A stretch of DNA of 64,000 nt, from contig NZ_PEBQ01000093.1 of the NCBI RefSeq assembly GCF_002738225.1, forward strand, positions 186,001 to 250,000. The letters run 5' to 3'. Numbering within the stretch: the stretch's first letter is position 1; every line of letters starts with the position of its first letter. This DNA comes from Acetobacter pomorum. GTDB taxonomy: Bacteria > Pseudomonadota > Alphaproteobacteria > Acetobacterales > Acetobacteraceae. This document shows positions 16,677-23,660 of the stretch, piece after piece. Under the pieces are notes generated by a model. It ran no database searches. It worked only from the letters and a program-made list of their open reading frames with translations, and was not told where the DNA came from. Made by a program: the position numbers and the translations under genes.

Positions 16677-18068
16677 ATGGCCAAAAAAACTTCCCGCACT
16701 TATGTTTGCACCAATTGTGGCGCAGTGCATGCCAAATGGGCAGGGCAGTGCGATGCCTGTGGTGAATGGAACACGCTGGAAGAAATGGCGGTGGAGCCTC
16801 TGGCCGCATCCTCTGCTGCTGTGCGCGGCGGCAAGGGGCGGCGCGTGGCGTTGCAGGCGCTGGAAGGGGAGATTAAACTCCCACCGCGCACCCAAACAGG
16901 TATTGCAGAGCTTGATCGGGTTTTGGGTGGCGGTCTTGTGCCTGCTTCTGTTGTGCTGGTGGGGGGCGACCCCGGCATAGGTAAATCCACTTTGCTGCTT
17001 CAGGCCGCCAGCAAGCTGGCAGGCAAGGGCGAGCGGGTTTTGTATATTTCGGGCGAAGAAGCGGTGGACCAGATCCGCCTGCGCGCCCAGCGGCTGGGTG
17101 TGGCCGGAGCCAAGCTGGACTTGGCGGCATCCATCAACGTGGCAGATATTGTGGCCACGTTGGAAGCCGAACCCGATGTGCGAGCGGTAGTGATTGATTC
17201 CATCCAGACCATGTGGCTGGAAACCATAGACAGCGCACCCGGTACGGTCTCTCAGGTGCGGGCTTGTGCGTTTGAGCTGATACGCGCGGCCAAGCGCCGG
17301 GGCTTTAGCCTTATTCTGGTAGGGCATGTCACCAAAGAGGGCGCGCTGGCAGGCCCGCGTGTGCTGGAGCACATGGTGGATGCCGTAATGTATTTTGAAG
17401 GCGATAGGGGCCACCAGTTCCGCATTTTGCGCGCGGCAAAAAACCGCTACGGTGCAACGGATGAAATTGGCGTGTTTGCCATGACAGACCGCGGGTTGGA
17501 GGAAGTGAGCAACCCATCTGCGCTGTTTCTGGCGGAACGGCGGGGTAATATTGCCGGGTCTGCCGTGTTTGCCGGGCTGGAGGGTACGCGCCCTGTTTTG
17601 CTGGAAGTGCAGGCCCTGCTGGCCCCCAAAGGTGGAGATGGCGCCCCCCGCCGGGCCGTGGTGGGGTGGGATACAGGCCGCCTTTCCATGTTGCTGGCCG
17701 TGCTGGAAACACGCTGTGGGCTGAAACTTTCTGGCATGGATGTGTATCTGAACGTAGCCGGAGGGCTGAAAGTGGCGGAGCCTGCGGCGGATCTGGCTGT
17801 GGCTGCGGCGCTGGTTTCTGCCGCCAGTGGCGTGCCCACCAGCCCCGGCGAGGTTTATTTTGGAGAGGTTGGTCTTTCTGGCGAGGTGCGGCAGGTGGCG
17901 CAGGCCGATGCCCGTTTGAAGGAAGCCGCCAAGCTGGGGTTTGACCGCGCCGTACTGCCCCGGCGCATTGCACGCGGCAATACGCGCTCTCGTCCGCCGG
18001 AGGGGCTGCATCTGCGCGAAATTGGCCATATTTCTGATCTGGTTAGCGCGGAAATGGAAGCGGAGTAA
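16677..18068 (+). CDS. radA: DNA repair protein RadA (Sms)
   Basis: Branch-migration helicase-like ATPase of recombination repair, 463 residues. An N-terminal C4 zinc finger uses Cys11, Cys14, Cys25 and Cys28. The RecA-like core has Walker A GGDPGIGKSTLL near residue 100, Walker B VVIDSIQTM and the RadA-specific KNRYGATDE. The C-terminal Lon-protease-like domain has NVAGGLKVAEPAADLA. Length and order are standard. The tRNA-Gly gene follows about 55 bases after the stop, with its own promoter. Confidence 0.95.
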   Translation: MAKKTSRTYVCTNCGAVHAKWAGQCDACGEWNTLEEMAVEPLAASSAAVRGGKGRRVALQALEGEIKLPPRTQTGIAELDRVLGGGLVPASVVLVGGDPGIGKSTLLLQAASKLAGKGERVLYISGEEAVDQIRLRAQRLGVAGAKLDLAASINVADIVATLEAEPDVRAVVIDSIQTMWLETIDSAPGTVSQVRACAFELIRAAKRRGFSLILVGHVTKEGALAGPRVLEHMVDAVMYFEGDRGHQFRILRAAKNRYGATDEIGVFAMTDRGLEEVSNPSALFLAERRGNIAGSAVFAGLEGTRPVLLEVQALLAPKGGDGAPRRAVVGWDTGRLSMLLAVLETRCGLKLSGMDVYLNVAGGLKVAEPAADLAVAAALVSAASGVPTSPGEVYFGEVGLSGEVRQVAQADARLKEAAKLGFDRAVLPRRIARGNTRSRPPEGLHLREIGHISDLVSAEMEAE

Positions 18069-18078
18069 AACTGATACA

Positions 18079-18107
18079 TTGCCATTTGCACGATGTATCG
18101 GTATAGT
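18079..18107 (+). promoter_or_regulatory. Promoter of tRNA-Gly(CCC)
   Basis: TTGCCA (18079-18084) and TATAGT (18102-18107) are separated by 17 bases, close to the sigma-70 consensus, with the tRNA starting 15 bases after the -10 box. A 6-bp inverted repeat GATACA/TGTATC overlaps the spacer. Confidence 0.7.
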
Positions 18108-18122
18108 GCGCTCCACAAAGAC

Positions 18123-18196
18123 GCGGATGTAGTTCAATGGTAGAACGGCAGCTTCCCAAGCTGCATACGAGGGTTCGATTCCCTTCATCCGCTCCA
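18123..18196 (+). tRNA. tRNA-Gly, anticodon CCC
   Basis: A 74-base cloverleaf. The acceptor stem is GCGGATG with CATCCGC, the D arm GTTCAATGGTAGAAC, and the anticodon stem GCAGC/GCTGC around loop TTCCCAA, giving anticodon CCC. The T loop is TTCGATT. The discriminator T and CCA end are encoded. It reads GGG Gly codons. A broken integrase gene starts about 115 bases downstream, so the 3' end was probably once used as an attachment site. Confidence 0.95.
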
Positions 18197-18239
18197 ACTT
18201 CCAAAAACCTAATGAAATCAAGCACTTGTCGCATAGCAA

Positions 18240-18281
18240 CGTTACTCGGTCTGTAAGCGTGCGTTACAGGGTCAGCGTTAC
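18240..18281 (+). repeat. Three CGTTAC repeats beside the tRNA
   Basis: CGTTAC occurs at 18240, 18262 and 18276, the last two as gCGTTACA. They lie between the tRNA end and the integrase remnant, where arm-type integrase or excisionase sites would be expected. Their role is inference only. Confidence 0.35.
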
Positions 18282-18312
18282 ACCTTTCGATACAAAGAAG
18301 GGTGCTGAAGAT

Positions 18313-18564
18313 ATGCGGAATATGCTGAAGCGTGGGAACAGTTATTCTGTCCGCTTCAACGTGCCTGAAGATAGACGTGCAGATGTCGGAAAGGTCTTTG
18401 GTGCCAAGAGTGGCATGAAAGATGAGATTGTCCGCACCTTGGGCACTCGTGACTATCGGGAAGCCGTGAAGGGCCGTGATGCCGCCCTTGAGGCCATCAG
18501 GAAGGAAGTCAACGCCAAGCTGATAGATGCACCTTCCACCCGTGATTACATAAGCAGCCAATAG
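18313..18564 (+). pseudogene. Truncated tyrosine-recombinase (phage integrase) N-terminus
   Basis: An 83-residue remnant starting at MRNMLKRGNSYSVRFNVPED. This matches the N-terminal DUF6538-type segment found in many alphaproteobacterial phage and island integrases (KRGNxYxVRFxVP, then VRTLGTRDYREA). It ends at TAG shortly after an alpha-helical stretch. The SAM-like and catalytic domains with the Arg, His and Tyr active-site residues are absent here and nowhere else in the window. It lies just downstream of tRNA-Gly in the usual integrase position, so it is probably what remains of an integrated element. A terminator follows. Confidence 0.7.
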
Positions 18565-18641
18565 CGTGCCCAGATGATCAAGGATGAAAACACATGCCAT
18601 CCGTCAATCGCATTTCCTCACATCAGATAAACCCTGCGTAA

Positions 18642-18666
18642 GGAACCCAAATTGGGTTCCTTTTTT
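18642..18666 (+). terminator. Intrinsic terminator after the integrase remnant
   Basis: GGAACCCA (18642-18649) and TGGGTTCC (18653-18660) form an 8-bp stem with a 3-base loop, followed by six T. The copy is intact although the gene upstream is truncated. Confidence 0.88.
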
Positions 18667-18755
18667 GTTGCGCTATTGCAGCTTCAAGCATGTGCGCCTG
18701 CGCAGGGTTATTGCTTTTTAAAGGGCAGATATACGGAGAATGCACAGTACTCGTG

Positions 18756-18783
18756 TTGAAAATAAATAAATATGAAATACATT
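18756..18783 (+). promoter_or_regulatory. Candidate promoter of the tandem-repeat secreted protein
   Basis: TTGAAA (18756-18761), a 16-base AT-rich spacer and TACATT (18778-18783) resemble a sigma-70 promoter and lie 33 bases before the start codon. Confidence 0.5.
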
Positions 18784-18816
18784 CTGTTACAGTTTTGTTA
18801 AACGAGGAGAGAAATC

Positions 18817-19089
18817 ATGAAAAACACACTTTATATGTGTGTCGCTGTTCTTGGCCTCGGGTTTGTGCAGAGTGCTTCTGCCGCCACATGGGATGGTGGC
18901 GTGTCCAGACATGTTGAAGTCAAAAACCCGGATCAGCCCGATACAACCAAAGGCGGTGTATGGGATGGCGGCGTATCCAAAGAGGTAAAGGTGGAAGATC
19001 CAGATACGTCGGACACACCCAAAGGTGGTGTGTGGGATGCCGGTATATCCGAGCATGTGCCTGTCAAATATCCCAGCACGCCGCAGTAA
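18817..19089 (+). CDS. Small secreted protein of three tandem WDGGVS repeats
   Basis: A 90-residue protein. Residues 1-22 form a signal peptide ending in SASA. The rest is almost entirely a tandem repeat of 24 residues, twice complete and once cut at 18: WDGGVSRHVEVKNP, WDGGVSKEVKVEDP and WDAGISEHVPVKYP, joined by DTTKGGV-like linkers. The repeats are 72-base units at 18889, 18961 and 19033. The mature protein is mostly polar, with one Trp per repeat and no Cys. Start ATG 18817 has GAGGAGAG ahead of it. I know no family for it. Secretion to the periplasm or beyond is likely; the function is unknown. It lies in the accessory stretch between the integrase remnant and an AT-rich block. Confidence 0.75.
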   Translation: MKNTLYMCVAVLGLGFVQSASAATWDGGVSRHVEVKNPDQPDTTKGGVWDGGVSKEVKVEDPDTSDTPKGGVWDAGISEHVPVKYPSTPQ

Positions 19090-19602
19090 TGGAGTATGCC
19101 TTGTTTCAATGTTTTGGTGATGTGTTTACAAAATATTGGGACAGGGTGTGGTTTTTAGAAAATAGTAACTACTTAAAACCTGATATTTATTTTGAGTTTA
19201 TATAAAATAAATTGTGTAATTTTAATATATTCCGCATATTTATTCTTAATAAAGAGAATTATACAACAATCGTATAAAATCAGTGTGCATCAAAAAGCGG
19301 ATACGCCTTTAAAGGCATGTACATTGCGCCGGCACCAAGATAATTTTTCATGAAATTATTGTTTCACATCCGATATGGTAAGCATTCTTTGTTTTGGAAT
19401 ACATGAAAGAAATACAAAATATTCTTTTTATTATTTAACAATACATCTTGATTATACAAAATATAGAAGTAAAAAAGATTTGGAATTTTTTATTATAATC
19501 TCTTGAATATCATATATTGTTGTGTGATGATTATAAAAAGAGATGTGTATATGCAGTACATGTCTGTCCCGTAACAGATTGCAACAAGGAGATCCTCTAC
19601 AC
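19090..19602. other. AT-rich block without a convincing gene
   Basis: About 510 bases of markedly AT-rich DNA in an otherwise GC-rich window, strongest from 19140 to 19560. No reading frame with a ribosome binding site stands out. It contains the inverted repeat ATAATTT (19340-19346) and AAATTAT (19353-19359) around TTCATG. The block may hold promoter or regulator-binding sequence for the downstream outer-membrane protein, or be residue of an integrated element. Confidence 0.6.
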
Positions 19603-19704
19603 GTGGCATATCTGATGCAGGGTATCGTTTTTGTACAGAAACGGCTTTATGGCGCTTTTTGTGCGTGTGCGTCTGGGTTTCAATTACATGCAGGCGCGGT
19701 CTAA
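19603..19704 (+). CDS. Possible 33-codon leader ORF before the outer-membrane protein
   Basis: GTG at 19603 lies ten bases after AAGGAG, the best ribosome binding site in this stretch. The frame encodes 33 residues (beginning VAYLMQGIVFVQKRLYGAF) and stops at 19702-19704, three bases before the ATG of the outer-membrane protein, which itself lacks a clear Shine-Dalgarno. This would allow translational coupling. There is no similarity support, so it may be chance. Confidence 0.35.
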   Translation: MAYLMQGIVFVQKRLYGAFCACASGFQLHAGAV

Positions 19705-19707
19705 ATA

Positions 19708-21303
19708 ATGGGTTGTTCCTCTATCGGGCATGTGCGTTCGCGTGCCAGATCATTACGTCGTGGGTCTCGTGGCTTCGTTAAAGCAGGCTGGTCTCTGGTA
19801 GCACTCGGTTTGGCGGCGTTCATTGCGCCAGAAGAGGCGCAGGCCGAGCAAACTCTTGTTTCCATTAAAGGGATCACCCTTCAAGGGGCGCTGGATATTG
19901 GGGGGTCTGCTTTTTTTCTGCCCAATACCAATTTTGGCGCAGGCTCTTACGGCACCAAATCTTCCGGTGCTCTGGTACGCCATAAAAACAGCACATACGG
20001 CGAATTTTATGGCAAGCCCATGCTGATGGGATCTTGGCAGACAGGGTGGGGCTTTACCGTTATTGGCAAGGCCTCCGCCATTGGCGCCACCACGCTGGGT
20101 GATGGTGATGCAGAAGAAGTTTCTCAAACATCTGGTACGCCGCGCTCCATTTATCTGGAAGAAGCCAATCTGGGCGTAGAAGTGCCGCTGGAAATGGCAG
20201 GCGGCAAGCAGCTTCTTACGGTGCAAGGTGGCCGGCAGGCCTTTGCCGTGGATGATGGCTTTTTAATCGGGAAAGGCACCTACAGCGCGGGGGATAGGGG
20301 CGCATGGTGGTATGCCCCACGTTATGCGTTTTCTGGCCCCGGCGTAATCAAGCTGGAAGGTGATTCCGTGCGCGGAGACATCTTTATGTTGGAAAGCAAT
20401 TCCGACAACGATCTTGACCGTGGATATGACCGGCCCGAAACCAAATTTGTCGGGTTTGATGTGTCTTGGTTCAAAAACAGGCCCGGTGGACATGGTGGAT
20501 CAACCTATGCAGACCGTGCAGCCTACGTCACCTTAACCTATTTCCATGTGCGTGATGCAGATGGTTCTGCGCACTATGATTACTCCACCCGTGCAGACCG
20601 TAACGGTATGAATGTGGCCGCACTCAGCTGGGGTGGCACGTTGTTTCCCGTTAAGGCACTGGGTATTTCCAAGAACTTTACGTTCTATGGCAATTTTGTA
20701 TCCGAACAGAACAGCCACGCAGGCAATGGTTACAAATCTGTAGAAGCCTACGGCATGTATTTCGAGCCGGGCTATACGTTCTCCATGCTGCCGTGGAAGC
20801 CGCATCTGTTTTATCGGTACACGCGCTTTGGCGGCGGCAAGAATGCCGAAGGCTCGGTCAAGCGCAATTACGATACGTTCTTTCTTTACGATGGCAAGCG
20901 CTATACCTATGGCGGCTATTGGCCGGGTGAAATTGTGGGTATGTATCTGGCCCCGCTTTCTGATCTGGAAGTGCACCAGTTTGACCTTACGGCCACGCCC
21001 CCTGTGCATCTGTTCCGCAAAAAGGATGAGCTTAAGTTAGGCGTACATTTTTACGATCTTTCTCTGCTGTATCCATCCGGCATGGGGTTGAAGAACGTAG
21101 GCCGGCATGTTTCCAACGAAGTGGATTTTACGGCTGAATATATGCTGGATGAAACCACATCCGCCGCAGTTGCAGCTGGCACAGCCTTTAGTGGCCCGGC
21201 TGGGCGTGCGCTCTCCCGCGCAGGGGTGCCCACAGGGTACCGCATGCATGATATCGGGCGGCATGCCGGCGTGCTAGAGGCTTATTTTTACAAGCATTTC
21301 TAA
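19708..21303 (+). CDS. Outer-membrane beta-barrel protein, alginate-export/porin-like
   Basis: A 531-residue protein. The basic N-terminus (RSRARSLRRGSRGFVK) and hydrophobic WSLVALGLAAFIA form a long signal sequence cleaved near AQA-E. The rest alternates polar and aromatic residues with many Gly and Tyr, as in large outer-membrane barrels. The C-terminus ends LEAYFYKHF, with the terminal Phe typical of BAM substrates. The parts FYRYTRFGGGKN and LGVHFYDLSLLYPSG recall the alginate-export barrel family. Substrate unknown. It has no strong ribosome binding site and may depend on the short ORF that ends three bases upstream. Confidence 0.65.
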   Translation: MGCSSIGHVRSRARSLRRGSRGFVKAGWSLVALGLAAFIAPEEAQAEQTLVSIKGITLQGALDIGGSAFFLPNTNFGAGSYGTKSSGALVRHKNSTYGEFYGKPMLMGSWQTGWGFTVIGKASAIGATTLGDGDAEEVSQTSGTPRSIYLEEANLGVEVPLEMAGGKQLLTVQGGRQAFAVDDGFLIGKGTYSAGDRGAWWYAPRYAFSGPGVIKLEGDSVRGDIFMLESNSDNDLDRGYDRPETKFVGFDVSWFKNRPGGHGGSTYADRAAYVTLTYFHVRDADGSAHYDYSTRADRNGMNVAALSWGGTLFPVKALGISKNFTFYGNFVSEQNSHAGNGYKSVEAYGMYFEPGYTFSMLPWKPHLFYRYTRFGGGKNAEGSVKRNYDTFFLYDGKRYTYGGYWPGEIVGMYLAPLSDLEVHQFDLTATPPVHLFRKKDELKLGVHFYDLSLLYPSGMGLKNVGRHVSNEVDFTAEYMLDETTSAAVAAGTAFSGPAGRALSRAGVPTGYRMHDIGRHAGVLEAYFYKHF

Positions 21304-21312
21304 CGACAATTT

Positions 21313-21333
21313 CCCAAAACAAAACGTTTTGGG
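21313..21333 (+). terminator. Hairpin between the barrel protein and the permease
   Basis: CCCAAAAC (21313-21320) pairs with GTTTTGGG (21326-21333). It has no T run beyond the stem, so it may be a partial terminator or mRNA-stabilising structure between the two genes. Confidence 0.4.
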
Positions 21334-21372
21334 GTAGAAACTTGCAGGACAACAAGAACAAAGGATTTCCTG

Positions 21373-22743
21373 ATGCCCGAACCCACACCCCATCCTGCGG
21401 CAAAACCCGCAGACGGGCTGCGTAATCGCCACATTGCCATGATTGCTCTGGGTGGCACCATTGGGGCTGGTCTGTTTGTTGGCAGTGGCGCTGCCATTGC
21501 GGCAACGGGGCCTGCGGTTCTGCTGGCGTTTCTGCTGGTAGGATTTCTGGTTATCCTGGTGATGCGCATGTTGGGGGAAATGGTTGTGGCGGACCCTGGG
21601 CGCGGGTCCTTTGTGGAATATATTCGCGCAGCGCATGGGGATAAGGTGGGCTTTACCGCAGGGTGGCTTTACTGGTTTTTCTGGGTAGTGGTGTTGGGAA
21701 GCGAGGCCATAGCCGGGGCCATTCTGTTGCAGGATTGGGTGCACCTGCCGGTTTGGCTGCTTTCTATTGTGCTTATTCTTGTTCTCAAGCTGATCAACTT
21801 TGCAGCCCCACGCGTTTTTGGGGAATGTGAATTCTGGCTTTCTGCCATTAAAGTTTTCAGCATTATTGCGTTTGTTGCCATCTCTCTTTTGTATGTGGCG
21901 CATGTGTTTGGTCCCGGTGTTTCCGTAAAGCAAAATCTGGTGGGGCATGGCGGTCTTTTTCCGCATGGTATTGTTGCGCTGTTTTCCATTATTCCAACCA
22001 TCCTGTTCACCATGATGGGGTCGGAAATTGCAACAGTTGCCGCGGCTGAATCTCCCGAACCAGGCAAGAACGTTGCGCGCGTAACCCGCAGCCTTGGCCG
22101 CCGCATTACTCTGTTTTACGTAGCCGCTGTGGGAATGATCCTGATTGTGGTGCCGTGGACAGATATTGTGCCGGGCAAATCACCTTTTGTGGCCGCCATG
22201 GATGTTATGGGCGTGCCCGGTGCGGGCCTGTTGATGCGTATTGTGGTGCTCAGCGCCATTCTCTCCTGCCTGAACTCCGCCATGTATATTACATCGCGTA
22301 TTCTAACAGAACTGGCCACTCAGGGAGACGCCCCGGCATTTCTGGCGCGGCGTTCTGCTGCGGTAGTGCCGCGTAAGGCCATTATTGTCAGCAGCCTTGC
22401 GGGCACATTGGTGGCGTTTTCTTCCATTCTGGCGCCAGATACCATTTTTGCTTTTCTGCTGAGCTGTAGCGGTGGCGTTATTCTGCTGATCTATAGCCTG
22501 ATTGTAACGTCTTACATTGTTACGCGCCGTGCCGCGCGCCAGAATGGAACCGAAGCAGAGAACTACACTTTGCCACTGTTTCCGCTATGCAATTATCTCA
22601 CACTTGCAGGCGTGGTGCTGGTGTTTGTGGCTATGCTGCTGAACCCATCTGAACGGATGACCGCTTTGGCCACCATGGGCAGTTCGGCAGTGTGTTATCT
22701 GGTGGCCATTTATTTTGTGACCAAAAATAAAAAGGCCGCTTGA
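21373..22743 (+). CDS. Amino-acid permease of the APC superfamily (AAT family)
   Basis: A 456-residue inner-membrane transporter with 12 predicted segments. The first carries the substrate-binding stretch MIALGGTIGAGLFVGSGAAI, followed by GEMVVADPGRGSFVEY, which is typical of the GABA/proline/aromatic amino-acid permeases (GabP, ProY, AroP group). ATG 21373 has AAGGA upstream. The putA gene and its GntR-type neighbour lie a short distance away, so proline or a related amino acid is a plausible substrate, but this rests on context only. Confidence 0.85.
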   Translation: MPEPTPHPAAKPADGLRNRHIAMIALGGTIGAGLFVGSGAAIAATGPAVLLAFLLVGFLVILVMRMLGEMVVADPGRGSFVEYIRAAHGDKVGFTAGWLYWFFWVVVLGSEAIAGAILLQDWVHLPVWLLSIVLILVLKLINFAAPRVFGECEFWLSAIKVFSIIAFVAISLLYVAHVFGPGVSVKQNLVGHGGLFPHGIVALFSIIPTILFTMMGSEIATVAAAESPEPGKNVARVTRSLGRRITLFYVAAVGMILIVVPWTDIVPGKSPFVAAMDVMGVPGAGLLMRIVVLSAILSCLNSAMYITSRILTELATQGDAPAFLARRSAAVVPRKAIIVSSLAGTLVAFSSILAPDTIFAFLLSCSGGVILLIYSLIVTSYIVTRRAARQNGTEAENYTLPLFPLCNYLTLAGVVLVFVAMLLNPSERMTALATMGSSAVCYLVAIYFVTKNKKAA

Positions 22744-22757
22744 GTTTTGTGTTTACC

Positions 22758-22790
22758 GAGTATTCCCGTTGTTTAGGGAATACTCATTTT
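22758..22790. terminator. Hairpin shared by the permease and the DUF1275 gene
   Basis: A perfect 10-bp stem, GAGTATTCCC (22758-22767) with GGGAATACTC (22776-22785), followed on the plus strand by ATTTTG. The 8-base loop contains the TAA stop (22773-22775) of the convergent minus-strand gene. The T run is short. Confidence 0.65.
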
Positions 22791-23456
22791 GTCCAGATGC
22801 AGGGCAAGGGGGTGGCGGCGCCAATGCAGCAGGCCACCCGCCGTAAAAATGGTAAGCCCTGCTGCGGCAATACCAATTCCAACATTTTTATCAGAAACCA
22901 GTGTGCCAATTACGGCACCCACAAACAGGCTGGCAATAGCGGCTAATCTGCGCCACGTGCCAGAGTTTGTGCCGCCAGCCACCGTGCTGTTATGGGCCAG
23001 CCCGTGCAGCACCATAGTGGCGGCAGGCAGCACCATATCGGGCAGTTTGGCATGGCGCGTGGCAGAGGTTTGCAGCCCCATGGCCAGTGAGAGCATGCCT
23101 AGCGTAATGTAAATGCCACCGTTAAGCTGTGCACACCACACAAACGCGGCCAGCCCCACAAGGCAGCCAACGCCTAGCAGGATATCCCCCACCACAAGGC
23201 GTGTCTGGCGTTCCCGCCGTACCAGGCGGCCCCCAATAATGGCCCCCGTAAAGTAGCAGGCAATGGCTTCCAGGCCAGAAAGAACAATGGCCTGAGACGT
23301 GGCAATGTTAACAGCCATAAGAATAATGGTGGCTGTCATATATCCTGCAAAAATCTTGAGATGCAGTAGGGATATGGCATCCAGCATGCCCATTGCCATT
23401 GTAACCAGCAGAATGGCAATAACCAGCTTGGCATCATGTCCCGTACGGGCTGTCAT
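22773..23456 (-). CDS. DUF1275 (YoaK-type) membrane protein
   Basis: A 227-residue protein with six hydrophobic segments. The DUF1275 pattern is clear: MLDAISLLHLKIFAGYMTATI near residue 25, GAIIGGRLVRRER in the middle, MGLQTSATRHA, and HNSTVAGGTNSGTWRRLAAI. Its molecular role is not established in any organism I know of. ATG 23456 is chosen for the AGGAGAC just upstream, rather than the longer frame to 23504. Its stop lies in the loop of the terminator shared with the amino-acid permease. Confidence 0.8.
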   Translation of the reverse strand: MTARTGHDAKLVIAILLVTMAMGMLDAISLLHLKIFAGYMTATIILMAVNIATSQAIVLSGLEAIACYFTGAIIGGRLVRRERQTRLVVGDILLGVGCLVGLAAFVWCAQLNGGIYITLGMLSLAMGLQTSATRHAKLPDMVLPAATMVLHGLAHNSTVAGGTNSGTWRRLAAIASLFVGAVIGTLVSDKNVGIGIAAAGLTIFTAGGLLHWRRHPLALHLDKMSIP

Positions 23457-23532
23457 AATGTCTCCTCTAAAGAAAAAGAATGAAAAGAGAGGTTTTATGC
23501 GCATTTTTTAATAGAAGGATGCGCGTTATATC

Positions 23533-23558
23533 ATCATCTTTGCTCACGCAAAGATGAT
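23533..23558. promoter_or_regulatory. 10-bp inverted repeat upstream of the DUF1275 gene
   Basis: ATCATCTTTG (23533-23542) and CAAAGATGAT (23549-23558) are perfect inverted repeats around CTCACG. With no T run on either side and a place about 80 bases before the DUF1275 start, it could be an operator. Confidence 0.4.
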
Positions 23559-23602
23559 CTCTGGTAAGATGAGCCATGCCCCACGCAGGAGGCACAGCCG
23601 TA

Positions 23603-23636
23603 CAAACAAAACCCCCGGCGTACAAAACGCCGAGGG
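23603..23636 (-). terminator. Intrinsic terminator of putA
   Basis: The stem CCCCCGGCGT (23612-23621) pairs with ACGCCGAGGG (23627-23636) with one mismatch. On the minus strand it is followed by TTTTGTTTG, 25 bases after the putA stop. Confidence 0.85.
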
Positions 23637-23660
23637 CTTGGTGTATTCAGAGTAAGCTGA

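Noticed and set aside
16584..18239. 551-codon open frame antisense to radA
   Set aside because: radA on the plus strand is unmistakable. The antisense frame is composition-driven in GC-rich DNA, has no ribosome binding site and shows no protein-like motifs.
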